Source: JANSYL01 sp965229695 (lineage in GTDB: Bacteria; Pseudomonadota; Alphaproteobacteria; Rhodobacterales; Rhodobacteraceae). From it: 64,000 nucleotides of DNA. The position numbers and the translations under genes were made by a program. The notes beneath the pieces were generated by a model. That model ran no database searches, was not told the DNA's origin, and saw only the letters and a program-made list of their open reading frames with translations. Of this stretch, positions 20,301-35,300 are shown in pieces. Position 1 is the first letter of the stretch. The number at the start of each line of letters is the position of its first letter. The stretch covers positions 2,542,001-2,606,000 of the forward strand of contig OZ245921.1 of NCBI GenBank assembly GCA_965229695.1, read 5' to 3'.

Positions 20301-23300
20301 GACACCAATGTGCGCGTCAGCTCGGCGGATTTGACCATTGGCGGCGATCTGATCGTCCATTCGCAGACAATCAAAGGCAATGTGACGGTGCGCGCGGCCT
20401 TCCTGCCGTTGCAGCCCAGCGCGTCTTATATGTCGACCTCAGCCTCCACCGGGACTGTGTCGAGCGGCAATATCGTCGATGACATCGTCACCAGCATCCT
20501 GCCCACGGGTGCGGTTGCAGGTGTGGCGAACCAATCGGCTGGCAGCAAGCTGCAAGGCGCCAAGGGGGATGCGTTCTACAGTCGTTTTGCCCGTTGGCTT
20601 GGCGGCAAGATGACCGAGGATTTTGTCCAGCCCAAGGTACAGATCAGCGGCGCGATTGGCGTGGTTGTCGATAGCGACAGTTCCAAAGCGTCTTTGGGCT
20701 ATGCCGATGGCAGCGCCAGCCTGATCAAAGTGGGTGGCACGACGAATATCTTCGGTACGGCAAGCGCCCGCCCGAAAATGGCGGCGGTGGCACTGACCAG
20801 CAATGAAGGCAGCGACAAGGGCCAGACCAAATTCGCCGGGTCGCTGGCGGTGAATGTTGCGGTCTTTAATGTCACCGGCGATGCCGTCATTGAAAACAAC
20901 ACAGTGCTGCGCGCCCAAGGGGCGGTGACGGTTAACGCGGCCTCACGCAACCAGATCGACCCGCTGGGTCTGTGGGGGGTGAACCTGATCACGCCGCTGA
21001 TTGCGGCGGGCAAAGGGCCGGATTTCAAGCACAGCGATGGCAAGAAGAACGTTAATGCTGGCCAGGTGGTCGAAGCCTCTGACGGGACGCGGTATCGTGC
21101 CAATATGGACCTGGTCCAGGTCGATCTTTCGACCGAGAATTTTGTGAGCAGCGGCTCATGGGATGAAGTTGAAATCGCTGGCTCGATTCTAAGCTATATC
21201 GGGCTGATCACCACCTATCTCGATGACAATTTTGGGTTGTTTAACAACCTGTTCGATGTTTGGTCGCAGACCTTTGCGCGGGGCGAAAAGGCGGGCATCG
21301 CCTTTGCCGTCGATGTGCAAGATCTGACCTATAACGCCAATGCCAAGATCAAGGATGGCGCGACGGTCATCATCACCAGCGATGGGACGGATACCGGCAC
21401 CATCCGTGGCGGTGACGATCTGAGTGTGATTGCAGATGCGCAATCCGACATGATCACCGGCAGCGGCAACTTTGGCCCCTTTGGCTTTACTCTTGGCTCG
21501 GGCGGGTCCGATCCGGCCACCAATAAGGGGCTGAAGGTCGCGATGAGCGGCCATTTCGACAAGTTCAAAGCCGATCTGAAATCCTCCAAAGCGATCCAAA
21601 ATCCGCTGGGCGCAACCGAGCCCGAAGGCGCGGTTGGCGGTGTCTTTACCGTTTTGACCGAGCGCACGGATGCGATTGCCTCCATCGGCAATGCCACCAT
21701 TCGCGCCAATGACCTGCTGATTGATGCCGATACAGGGCATATCGGTGTGTCGATCAACGCCGCTGGCGGCAAGGCCGGGGCACTGTCGATCAACGGGTCT
21801 TGGAACCACACGCGTGTCGATACCGAGGCGCGGGCCGAGATCGGCGCGGGCAGCACGGTGAACCTGTCGGGCAAGCTGGATCTGGATGCGACCGATACGG
21901 TGACCCTGGTAAAGTTCGCCGGGGCGGTGTCGGTGTCCAACGGGGCATCGGTGGGGCTGTCAGCCTCTACCATGTCGACGACGCGGAAATCCATCGCGCA
22001 AATCGCGGGCGGCAGCGGCGGGACATTCACCGTCACCGGTGACGCGACATTGCACGCGGAATCGCTGGGGGTTTTGATCGGCGGCGCGATTGCGGCCTCG
22101 GTTGCGGCGGAATCGCCGGAAACCAAGGCGGGCGCGGTTGGAACCGGCTCGCAATCCTCGACCTCGGGCGTGGCATCCGGGGCGGGCGTGACAGCGCCCG
22201 TCGGCGTGGCGCAGGGCGCGACGCAATCGTCAGGTGGGGCGGCGGTGTCAGGGTCGGCCGCAGCGCTTTACGAAGACGTGACGATCAAAGCCGAGATCAA
22301 GGATGTGGCCAGTCTATCGGCGGCCAATATCACCTTGGATGCGGTTGATAAGACAACGAAAATCTACGTCGCTGGCGCAGGGGCCGTTTCGCTGAGTTCG
22401 CAGAATTCGGTTGGTGTGGCTGGCGCGATTGTCGCCATCAATAGCACCAAATCGTTGAGCGCGCTGATCATCAACTCCTCCAACGCGGCGACGCTGACGG
22501 CGGGGTCGCTGACGATCAAATCCAAAGACGATTCCGGCTATTACAACTTTGCCGCTGGCCTAGCCGTCGCCAAAGGCGCGAAGGGCATTGGCGTCTCCGG
22601 ATCGATCATTGTGGTCTCGAACCGCACCGAGTTGGATGCTGGTTTGCGCGGCTCGGCAGGCAACTTGATCACCCTGGGCGGCAGCCCGGCTTTGACGATC
22701 AATTCGACCAATGATGCCAACTGGCTGCAAATCGCCGGGGCCGTCGCTTATGGCAGCACGCTGGGTGTGGGTGTGTCGATTGTGGTCGCCGTTTTGCAAA
22801 GCTTGGTCGGGACCGAGATGGGCTATGTCCAGAACGCGGCCAGCCAGACCGCCAGCAAGCTGGACATGCAGGCGCTGAACCAGATTCGCATCGATTCCCT
22901 TTCCTTCGGCGCAGCGGTTGCCGCGGGCACGGGTGCGGCTGGCGCTGGCGTGGGCATGGTGGCGGTGAACCACTATCGCTCGTCCACCGTTTCGAAGATC
23001 GACAACACCACGCTGAGCGTGGCGGCGGGCAGCGGTGGCTTGCTCGTGAGCGCGATTGAAACCGGATATGTCGGCTCGGGCGCGGGCGGTTTTGCGGGCA
23101 CCAGCGGCAAGGCGGCCGTTGGCATTGCGGTGGCGCTGAACATCGCGGTGAATGGCAATAAGTTTGGCCAGGATCGCGGCACCGAAGTTCTGATCACCGA
23201 TAGCAGCCTGACGGCGGCGGCCACGCCAGTGGCGATTTTGGCGACCACCGATTTGACGCTGGTCTCGGTCGCCATCGGGGCGGCGGTGGCCAAAAACGTG

Positions 23301-26300
23301 GCGCTGGCGGGCAGTGCGGCGGCGAACCGCGCCACCGTGAATACCAAGATCAATATCAATTCCGGCAGCACGATCAGCGGTGGCGGCACGGTGCGCGTGG
23401 AAGGCGCCGATCTGTCGAACTTCACCGCTGTGGCGGGTGGTTTTGGCATAAGCCTGAGCGGATCGGGCGGTGGTGCGGGCGGGGCTGGCATCGCGCTGAA
23501 CCTGATCGACACGCCGGTCGAGGTGACCGTCGATGGCGCATTCGCTGCCACGGGCGATGCGGCGATCACGGGTCGGGCCGAACAAGGGTTGGTCACGGTT
23601 GCCCTGGGCGGCGCGGGCGGCGGCGGCTTCTCGCTTGGCGGATCGATTGCGACCTCGACGCTTAAGGGCAATGTCACGGTGTCGGCGACGCCCACGGGCA
23701 AGACCTGGACGGTGGGCAATCTGACGGTTGCGGCGGTCGATAGCTCTTACATCACCTCCATCGCGGGGGCGCTGGGGATCGGCCTGAAATATGGCGGTGT
23801 TGGCATCGCCTTTGGCGTGATCACTAACAATCGCTCGGTCACCTCGGAAATCAACGGCTCGGTCACCATCAATGCCAGTGGGCTTTTGGCGATCACCGCA
23901 GGCGCGCGGGCGCCCACGGGCAACCCGAACGATAACAGCTTCATCAATAATGCAGTGAACGGTCTGCCCGGCGATGTCTTTGCCAATAGCGATGTGTCGC
24001 GCGGCGATCTGAAATCGCAATCGGTGAATATTGCGGCGGCGGTGGGCGGCTCCAAAATGGTGGGCGCGTCTTTCAACCTGGCGCTGACCAAGATCACCCG
24101 GACGATCTCGGCCAAGCTGACCGGCGGCGCGACGGTGAACGCAACCAGCAGTTCGACCAGCACGGCAGACAGCCAAACCGGCCAAACGCCAGGCGTTTTG
24201 GTCAAGGCCGATGACGCCAGCGGGATTGTCACGGTCTCCCTCGGCGCGTCGGCGGCGATTGGCATGAGCTCGCCCGTGGCCATCGCCGTGGCGGGCAGCG
24301 TGGCGGTGTCCGAGATCGACAGTTCGGTCATTGCCGAGGTTGCGGGGTCGACGATCAACCTGCAGAACGAGGCTGATCTGGGCGTCGCGGCGAAGAACTC
24401 GGCCAATATCGTCGTGGTGGGGATCGGCGGGGCGCTTTCCATCGGTGGCAGCAAGGGTGGCGGCGCGGTCGGCTTCTCGGCGGCGGTCAATCTGATCTCG
24501 GGCCAGACCGGTGCGCGTTTGGGCGGCACGGTGATGGCGACCGGCGGGACGGCCACCAACAACATCATTGTGGATGCCGAAAACACGATGGGCATCACCT
24601 CGGTTTCGGTGGCCGCGGCGGTGGCTGGCACGGCGGGCAAGATCGGCTTTGCCGGTGGCGGCGCGGGCAGTGGCAACACGATCAAGGGCGCGACCTATGC
24701 CATCGTCAAAGGGCTGACGGTCACCGGCGCGGATGACATGACGGTCGATGCCAATAGCTCGGCCCGGATCAACGCGGTTGTCGTCGGCTTGGCGGTCGGC
24801 GTCACCCTTTCGGCCTCGGGCGGCGGGGCGGCGGCCATCGGGATCGCGGTCTCGACCAACAAGACCGAAGGCGTTGGCGGGTCTATCGACGGGCTGCCGA
24901 GCAATCCGGGCTTCATCGTCGCCTCGCGCGTGGTCGACAGCACCATCACGCTGAGCGGCGCGATGACGGTGCATGCGAAATCGACGCAGCGCATCCGGGC
25001 GGATGTGGTCGCAGCCTCGGTCGCGGTGGCGGCCACGGGCGGCTTTGGCCTGGGCATTGCCGGGGCAGGTGCGATTTCGGTCAATAGCGGTGAGGCGAAT
25101 GTCCTGGCCGAGGTGGTTGGAAGCTCGACCGCGCATAAGATGCATGCAGGTTCAATGAGCGTGCGGGCGCTGAACCTGGCGGATATCTATTCCGGCGTGG
25201 GCAGTGCGGCTGTGGCCGTGTCGGTGGCCGGTGGCACCTCCATCGCCTTGGCGGTCGCAGTGGCGCTTGGGCATAACAAGATGAAGGCCGACACGACGGC
25301 GCGCGTCGAAGGGTTCACGGGCAATGGCCAGTTGAACATCACCAACGCGATGAGCGTCGCGGCCCTGACCGATGATCCCTCCTCCTCGTCCAAGCTGAAG
25401 ATCCAGGCGATTTCGGTGGCGGCGTCGGTATCGATTGCGGCATCGGGCGCGACAGGGATCGCGCTGGCCGGCGCGGGCGCGGATGCGCGCAACACGATCA
25501 CCGGCAGCACCACAGCTGAGGTCAAGAATATCACCGACGGCTCCGCCGGGTCGTTGAGCGTTTCGGCTGTGAACCAGGCTGAGATTGTGGCCACGGTGGT
25601 CTCCGCCGCTGTGGGGATCGCGGGCAGTGGCGGCGGCGGCGCGGGTGCGCTGTCGATTGGGGCCACCTTCGTGTCCAACCGCATTGGCGAAAGCGGCAAT
25701 AAATTCAACGTCATCGCGCGCTTGCAAGATGCGCAGATGGCGGTCAGCGGCGCGGTGAGCGTGACGGCAAGCAACAGTGCCACGATCACGGCCGTGGGCA
25801 ATGCCAACAGCGTCGCGGTGTCGTTCTCTAGCGATGTGGCGGTGTCGCTTGCGGGTGCGGGTGCGGATGTCAAAAACCGCGTCTTCTCCGATACCAAGGC
25901 CGAGATCATTCGCACGGCTGCCACAACGGACCGGACCAAGTTCTTGGAGGTCGGCTCGCTCACCATTTCGGCGACGGATCAATCCAACACCTCGGCCATT
26001 TCCGTGGGCGCGGCGATTGCGGCGGCGGTCGGCGGGTTTACGGCGGGCATCGCAGTGTCAATCGGCGTGGCCCTGGCCCGGAATGAGATCGACTCCAGCG
26101 CCTCGGTCAACATCATCTCCAACAGCGGGGTTGCGGGCGAACCGATGATCACGGCGGGCACGCTGGCCGCGCCGGGCACGATCACCGGCGCAGCGCTCAA
26201 CACTGCCACGGTTGAGGCACGCTCGGTCGCGGCATCGGTTGCGGTTGGTGCTTCGATCATCGCGGGTCTGGCGCTGGCGGGCGCAGGCGCGAATTCGACC

Positions 26301-29300
26301 AATAAGATCGGTAATACCAGCCAGGTCGTGATCGAACGCGCCAAGATCGTGACGGTTGGCACCGATGCGACCGTTGCAAGCGCGGGCGACATCGCCTTTA
26401 CCGCAACGTCCTCTAGCACCTCGACGGCGGCGGTTGTGTCAGCGGCAGTGGCTGCCAGCGCAGGGATCATCGCAGGCGCCGGGTCCATCGGCGTCAGTAT
26501 TTCCGCCAGTGAAATTGGCGGTGAGCGGCTGTCTGATCGCGGCCATGTCACACGGGTCTATCTGGATGGGGCGACGATTGATGCCTCCGGCGATCTGACC
26601 CTTGGGGCCAGCGCGACCGAACGGCACCATGTATCGGTCGCTGCAGCCTCGGTCGCGATTGCCATTGGCATCGGTGCGGCGGTGGCGGGCGCGGGTATTG
26701 GCGTTGATATCTCGAACTATTCGACGGTAGAGGCGATTGCGAACAACTCCAGCCTGACGGCGGGGGGCAATATCTCGATCACCACGGCTTCGGACACGCG
26801 GGTGGACGATACCGTGTCGGCCATGGTCAACAACACGATGGTCGGCGTCGCGACCTCGGTTGGGTTAGGGGCGATTGCGATCAACGCCTCGGTCCTGGAT
26901 GTGACGGTCAAGAACGCCTCGCGCGCCAAGATCACCGGCGGCACGGGCACCGGCACCAAGGTGAATGCCGGTGGCGATCTGACCGTGGATGCCGATGCCA
27001 TTGCGCGGCTGAAAGACCTCAACGGTGTGGGCGTGACCCTCGCGGTTGGCGGCATCGCGGCTTCGGGCGGCGGCTTGGATATCACGCTGGATGTCGAAAA
27101 CGACGTTGAAGCGGTGATCGACTTGGATTCGCGCGATCGCGCGGTCGAAGCGCGCAGCGGCACGGTGAAGGTGGAAGCGACCGAAACCGTCGAAATGGAA
27201 TCTGACATTGCCAATGTGTCGGTGGCGGCTGCCCCGATTGGCCTGGCGGTTGGCGCGGCGGTGATGCGGTCGACGCATAATTCGACGGTCAAAGCTGCGA
27301 TCCGCGACGCGCGCGTGGTGGCACAGAATATCGAGGTTTTGTCCTTCGCCGATCTGGATATCAATCGGGTCAACTCGACCGGTATCAGCGTTGGCGCGGT
27401 TGCGGCAGTGGTGAATGTCAGCCGGGCCCAGGCCCAGGCCTTGGTGCAAAGCTCGGTCGATAATGTGGCGCTGGTGGCGGGCCAAAACCTCACGATCCGC
27501 GCGACCTATGACATGAAGCTGCGCGCCTCGACCCTTGGGGTGTCGGCGGGGCTTGGGGCCATTGGGTCGATGCATTCCTTTGTCGATGCGGGCCGGACAC
27601 GCGGCGCGGATGCGCAGGTGCTGGTCACGGGCAAAAGCACGCTGACCGCTGAACAAATTGATATTTCATCGGAAATTCAGGCTGATCTGTTTAGCGAAAC
27701 AACCGCAGGCGGTGGCGGCGGCTTTACCGGGCTTGGGGCCGACACGCGGGTGCGCGACGATTCCACGGCCAATATCACCGTGCATGACGGCACGACGATG
27801 ACGGCGGGTGGGGTGATCATCGCCTCGCGCGCCTTCCGCAGCGCTGATGGTACGGCGGATGCCTATTCGATTGCGGTCGCCAGCGGCTCGGGCGCCTTCC
27901 TGAAGGTGGAATCCCTGGGGGATGCGACGGTTGATTTCGTGCGCGGCACCGCCGCCGCGACGGATCGCACGACCATCACCGGGCGCGCCGTCACGATCCA
28001 GACCTTCAACCGCCTTTATAAAGAGGCGATTGTCGCCACCAATGGTGCGCCCGCCCTGGCCTCGAACAACGTCACAACGGGTGCGGGTAATCTGGTGGGT
28101 GTGTCGGTTCTGGGCAGCTTTACCGATGTCGGCACCAATTCGAACAAATCGCAATCGAAGGTCGATCTGGGCAAAAGCCGGATCGTCGGCATCGGCGATT
28201 ATCGTAACCCAAGCAGCGTGACCCTGCGGTCGATCACCGATCATTCGATTGCTGACGCGATTGAGGTACACGCGGTCAGTGCCATTGGCGGTTTGGCGGT
28301 TGCCACGGGCTTCCACAATATCGAGTCGAACACCAATGTGTCGATGTCGGGCGCGTCGATTGAAAACTTCTCGGGCAGGGTCGATGTGGAAACCCGCGCC
28401 AGCATCCGCAACACGCCCGATGCGGCGGTGTTCCAGACCGGGGCGCTGAGCGCGAATTTGGGCATCGATGTCAAAGCGGTCAGCAACTCCAACACCACCA
28501 TCGATATCGGCAATAGCCGGATCGAAGGCAAACGGGTTGGCATCACGGCGGGCAAGGCCAGCGGGATCGTCAACAGCTTTATCTCGCGCACGGCGGCCAA
28601 TGGCTCGCTCGTGTCGCTGGGGATTTCGCTGGGCGTGGCGCTGCAAACCAACAGCTCGAACCGGGTCAGCGACATCAACATCACTGGCAACAGCCAAATC
28701 CTGAGCGCCGGGAATATCTTTATCGAGGCGGAGGACGGGATTTCCCAAACCAGCCACGAGGGGTTGGTGCTGGTTCTGGCGGTACCGCCTTATGGCTACA
28801 ACGTGACCAACCAGGGCTCGCACAGCGCGACCCGGACGGTTGATATCGCCAATACCGCCAAGCTGCGCGCGGGCGTGAATTACCAGACGCTTTATCACGT
28901 GCGTCACGCCGATAGCTTCTTGCAGGGCGATTGGGCGGGGGCCTTAGCGCCCGATGCCGCCGACCGGCAGTTGACCGATGCTGAAAAGACCCGGCTGGGT
29001 CTGGCGTTGAACCAGGATTACACCATCGGCTGGTGGGACAGCGATGAGCTGGCCGTCGATCTTTACAACGGCGATGTCGTCTTCCTAGAGGCTGCAAATG
29101 CGGCCACGGCCACCGGCACGACAGGCGCCTATTACCGCTTTATTGGGGGGGAGGCCGGTGGGCCAACCTCCGTCGCGATCCAAAAGGCCGACTACACCGA
29201 TGCGGCCTTCTGGCAATTGGTGAGCAACCCGACCCAGGAACAGCAGGACACCGCGTTCCAAAGCAACGCGAATGCGTTCCTGCGGACGATCCTGGACAAT

Positions 29301-32300
29301 GAGATTGTCGTCATCCGCCCCTCGGCCTTGAACGCACCGGTGGTCAGCGTTGGGCAGTTGGCCACGCTTTTGGCCTCGCAATATCAGCAGGTGCGCGCCT
29401 GGATGACCGAGCATGGCACCAATGACGAGGCGCTGGTGCGCTATCAGGCGCAGCTTGATCAGCTTGAACAGCAAATGCGCGAGTTGGGGATCACACCGCC
29501 CAATGCCGCGAATGGTGGCGCGATCCAGGAAACGCTGGAAACCTTCTTTATCCAGATCCCCGATATTGTCGCGGCCCCAGGTTCGATCTTTATCGAAAGC
29601 TCCTCGGCGGGGTCGGATTTCAACACCTTGGCCGCCGGGGTCGATCCGGTTCTGTTGGCGCATCGAGACATTCAGATCGATATCCGCGCTGATATGTTCA
29701 TGATGTATCGCGTTGGCGATGTGGTGATCGAAAACACCAAGGTCGCGCGGTTCAGCGAGTTCACCGGCGACTACACCGAGTTCTATCCCGGCAATATCTA
29801 CGTCAATGACGGGCGGATTTCGGGCAGTGGCGTTAATGACAATGTGAACGCCAATATCTCGATCCTGATCGATGCCGGGAACCGGTCGGATTACGATTAT
29901 ATCACCGATATCCAGGCTTATATCGACGCGCAGAATGTTGGCTTGCCCTTGGCCGAACAGCAGCCCGATGTGCCCAATCTGACACCGGACCTGTATGTTC
30001 TGGGCTCGGTCATCAATGATCTGGGCAATGCAACGCTGATCAACACCAAGGGCGCGATCCGCGTGAGCGGGCAGATCCTGGCGGCGACGGTCAATATCAG
30101 CTCGGGTGGCGATTTCACGGTTACGACCGATTGGTATCACGCAGGCGCGAATCCACGCACCTATGGCGGGATCAGCGGCTTTGTGGGCGGGATCGAACCC
30201 GATAGCGGCAATTCAACAGCGGGCGCGCGGGCGACAGATTATGTATCGCCCACCAATCACCCATCGATCTTTGCAGCTTACAACGCAGCCAGGAACGCGG
30301 CGGCGGCGGCCTCCTCGGTGGTGGCGAATGGTTTGGTGTCGATTGTCGCCAATTACGTGAACATCAACGGGCTTGTGCAGTCGGGTGTGGTCGAAGCCTC
30401 GATCACCGTGCGCGAAGGGTTTGTGCCGCCGCGCGCCTCGACCTCGCTTGTGGAACTGTCGAAACGGGCCGGGGCCCAGATCGAATTTGGGGCCATCAAT
30501 GGCACGCCCGTGCCGCTGACCGGGCGTTGGGATGCGAATGAGCAGGCGATTGTCCTGGATGATATCGATTTCGGCGGTGGCCGGATTGAGATCACCGGGC
30601 AGGTCTTTTCGACCGGGAACGGACAATTGGTGGTGGCTTCGGGCCATGCCAATGTGGCGATCCGCAACTACTCGACCCAGAAGGTCATCGTGAATTCGAT
30701 CAACACCAGCCGCGACCGGTTGGGTGTGGTGCAGATCACCGATCTTTTGGACAAGCCTGCCGCCTGGGCGGCAAAACGCACCGTATTCACCCAAAGCGCC
30801 AGTGGCGTGACCCGCACCGAATATCGCGGCGATATTCAGCGCGACGGCTCGGGTGCGTTCCAGGGTGTGAGCTTCACCCAAGTGTCCAGCGGCGGCAGCA
30901 CCACCAGCTATGCGCCCAAAACCGATACCTTCTATGTCTGGACCGAAGGCCAGCGCATCGTCGAACAGGTGATCGAGACGCGCTACAAGAAAACCTTCAA
31001 CCTGATCTTCAACTTCAAGACCGGCGGCGGCACACTGCTGAGCAAGAACACCGAAGCGCTAGACGATAAACCCCTGATCGAAAGCCAGGGTCTGGACGCC
31101 TTGGGCAGCGTGAACGCACTGGGTGGTTGGACGACGGGTGTGCCCTCCAGCAGCACCGAGATTTTTGTGCGCTTCAAGAACATCACCAATGTTCAGGTTG
31201 AGCTACAAAACGGGAATATCGTCAAAAGCTCTAACGGCACCTATTGGAAATTCACCGATACGCAGCCCTATCAGGTCGAACTGAGCACGCTGTTTGAAGC
31301 AAGCGGCGCACTGAAGGCCAGCGAAGCGTCGAAGTTCACACAAGAGACCACGGTTACCTTCTCCGATAATGACCGCGATGCCGGGCGGTATCTGCACAGC
31401 TTCAAGAACAAGACCGAGACCGAGCGTCGTTGGACGCAGGGTGGCGGCTATATGAAGAAAAAGACCGTCTATTCGGAAACGACGACCATCCAAGGTTTGA
31501 AGAAGTATTGGGATATCGGGCTGCGCGCCGATCACGATATCCAAGTGCGCTTTGCCGCGAACGCGGGCACGCCCGAGGTGCGGATCGAAAGCGTGGGGGA
31601 TGTGGTGATCTCGGGCGATATTCGCACCGCGCAGAACGCCAATATCTTCCTCAACCCGGTGTTCAGCAAATCGACCGGCGGACCCGGTGCCTTTGGCGGC
31701 CGCGTCTTTGTCGAAGAAGGCGTGTCGCTGACCGGCCAGTTGCAGGCGATCAATACCCAAGGCGACGTGGTTCTGACGCTGGTCAACCCGGTGGCCGATG
31801 GCACGCCGGACCCGACGCCCGGCGCGCTGACACCGCCGGTTGGTACGCAAACGCTGAACATCACGTCGGCTGGCAATATCGATGTGCGCGTCGGCTCGAC
31901 CTCGAACAAACATGGCGCGGTGATCGTCAATCAGGTGTCGGCCACCAATGGTGGCACGGTCAGCATTCGCGCGGCCCAGGGCATCTATGGCTCCGCCACC
32001 AACCTGGTGCAGGGCAAAACCGTTGAGCTACAAGCCAGCGATGGCGTGGTTGGCACCGCAAGCCAGGGCATCAACATCAACAGTGACCATACCAAGGTCG
32101 GTGGTGGTTTTGCCGGTGCTGCCAAATACGGGATGAATGTCACCGAAACCGTGGGTGACATGCATCTGGTCAAACCGCAGGTGATCCAGACCGGCTTTGT
32201 GCGCCCGACCGATACCGGGCCGATTTCGGTGGGCTCGCTGCAGGGCATTGTGCGCCTGACGGCGCTGGACGGGTCGATCTACGATTACAACTTCGAAGAC

Positions 32301-35300
32301 GATCTGGCGCTGTCGGATGCGCGCGTGGCGGCCTATCAGGCGCGGCTTGGCCTGACCAATGGCAACCGCACGGTGATTGGGCAACAGCTTGACAACCAGG
32401 TTCGGGCCGATCAGCAGCTTTATCAGGAATACTGGACGCTGATCCGCGATCCCGGTCGGTTTGGGCCGCTGGATGGCGGCGGTCGTGGCGCGGTGGATGC
32501 TGACCTGAACAATCTGGCGACCTTCAATGCATTGGTGACCAACACAGCGACCAAGGATGGCATCACCGAGACCCAGGCGCGGGCGATCTTGACCGAACGC
32601 TTTGGCGCAACCCATGCCGCCTGGTACGACAAACCCTATACCGACGACACGCTTTACAAGCAGTATTACGCACTGATCTGGCAGGCATCGGAATCGAAGC
32701 CGCTGAACCAGATGTCGACCTTTATCGCCGAAGTGGACCGGCAGCTGGGTATCCTGGCCGGTGAGGCTGTGAACACGCGCTTTGGCAGCCTGCACACGCT
32801 TTATGCGGGCACCGATGTGGGCGCGGGCAGCGATCTGCGCCTTTATACCGAGACCATCCATACCGACCTGGCGACGCCGACATCGCCCAAGGCCGATTTC
32901 GACAGCTTGGCCAGTGTGGTCGCCTATAAAGCCTCGACCGCTTACACCAGCCTCAGCGCTGCGGATCAGGCCACGAAGATCGAGGCGCTCGAAAAGCTTT
33001 ATGACCAGCATTGGGACGAGGAAAAGGCCGTCCTGGTTGGCTATATCGACCAAGTTCGGGCCGCGACCCAGACCGAAGGCACAAAGGTCAGCGGCAACTA
33101 TGTCAGCGCCGCCGCCGAGATGGCAGCACAGGGCACCGTGCGCGACCGGGCGGCGATTTATGACGCGCTGATCCCCGGTTTCGCCGCCGCCACCAAACAA
33201 GCGGCGATCGAGGCCGATCTGACCTATAAGTTCGGGTCGCTGCATGACCTGAACAAAGACCGCGCGGCAAAAGCCACCTATATCGAAAGCCTGTTTCTGG
33301 AGGGCACGGCCCGCGAAACCGCGATTGATGCCGAGATTGCCAAAGTGGGCAGCATCGGATCGGCCCTGCCGGCAAACGTGGCGCTGCGGCTGTATCCGCT
33401 TTTGGAGGTTGGCGCGATCACCGGCGGCGGTGCGGCGGCGGCGGAAAACGCCAATATCATCGCGCCCGAGGTGATCCTGACGGCCCAAGGCAACAAGGCC
33501 GCGGGCGAAGGCCGCATCGGCACGCTGACCGCGCCGGTCGATATTGATTTCGCGGCTGATCTGGATTCCCTGCCGCCGGCTGAAAAGCTGGAACAGCAGA
33601 ACCTGCGCCGGGGGCTGCAAATCCAAGATATCGTGGATATCACCTATCAGCTTTATGAACGCACCGGCGCGCAGACCACCTTTGCCGCGCAACCGGCAGA
33701 GGGTGCACTGGACGGCGCGGGCGGTTGGCGCAAGCTGAGCATGACCTTCACCAACCTGACCGCTGGTGGCATCGTGAACATTGGTGCGGGGGATGTGGTG
33801 GCGATTTGGGCCGCCTGGCCCGAACCCGGCCAGGCGCAGCCGGATTTCACCTATCGCCTGTTCAAGAACACCACCGGCTCCAGCGTTGCGGTGAATGTGG
33901 CGGCGGTGAACTGGGACGCGCCGGGGGCCACGTGGTCTGAGATCACGACGACCAAATCCTTCGCCAACAAACCGGCTTCGGTCACCGTCAATACCGGTGA
34001 GTTCATGGCCGATATCTGGACGGTGCTGCGCGTATCGGCCCGGCCTTTTGCCGATGTGAACCTACGGGCGACCACCGATACTGCGCCCACGCGGCTAACC
34101 ATGACCTCGGCCGGGATGGCGGGGATTGGCCATGATGGCGCGACACTGAATGTGGCCAGCGCGGTGTCCGGCGGCTTCCTGCGGATCGTGACGACCGGGT
34201 CGATGTTCGATGTCGCCTCGGGCGGGTTCGCCGCACAGGCGCAGGACTATATCAGCCTGATCGCGGATGGGTCGATTGGCACCGGGGCGCACAAATTCCG
34301 CATCAACGCGCTGGCCGGGTCGTCTTTGATCCTGCAATCGGGCCAGAATGCCTTTGTCGAACAGACGGCAAACGAAGATCTGCTTGTGACCCGCGCTTTG
34401 GTGGGGGGAAGCTTGGATCTGACAACGCCTGCCAACCTGATCGTTGGCGATATTGACGTGCTGGGCAATGCAACCTTTGCGGTGACCGGAAATATCACCG
34501 ACGCCTCGGGCGACGACGCCGATCCGACGCTTGATCTGAACGCGGCGCGCGTGTCGTTGAATGTTACCGGGTCTGTTGGCACCGCCACCAACCGGTTGGA
34601 GATTGACCTGAGCCAGGGTCTGGACGGCACCGTTGGCGGCAATCTTTATGTCTCGGATTTCGGCATCTTCTCCCTGACCGAAAATGTCGATCTGGTGGTG
34701 ACCGGCACGGTTGATGTGAAGGCGCGCAACTCGATTGTGGGGGCGGCAAACGCTACCTTCCGCGCCGGGACCATGACGCTGGACAGCCGCTTTGGCGATA
34801 TTGGCGCAGCACTTCTGCCCTTCGACATTCTGATCACCGGCGCCAGTGGCAGCCTGACCGCGAGTGCGGTGAACCAAATTTGGATCACCAGTGCCGGGGC
34901 CGTGCCGATTAACCGGCTGCAAGCAGCGCAGATCGTGGCCATCACGGCGACCGCCGCGCTAACCAATGCGCGCGCGGATACTGCCGCGACCGTCCTGACC
35001 GATCGCGCGCGGTTGCAAGGCACCACAATTGGCACCGCGTCCAAAGCGCTTGTGACCGATGTCGCGCAGCTTGCCCTGAAAACGACAAGCGGTTCGGCCA
35101 CCGTGACCGAGCTGAACGATCTGCGGATTTCCGAGCCTTATTTCGGTGGCGCGGGCATGGATTTGGCGGGCGATCTGAGCCTGACGGTCTTGGGTAGCCT
35201 GACGGTCGAAAAAGCCATCAAAGCGGGTGCCAACGCGGTGACCATCGCGGCCCATAACGCGTTGCAGTTCACCACCGCTGATGCCGATCTGACGGCGGGC

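Noticed and set aside
22560..25145. 861-codon open frame on the minus strand inside the giant gene
   Set aside because: It is the antisense shadow of a GC-rich, Ala/Gly/Val-coding frame: Arg/His/Asp-rich translation, no domain, no start context. The same holds for the long minus frames at 32028-33692, 34959-36581 and 38478-40892.
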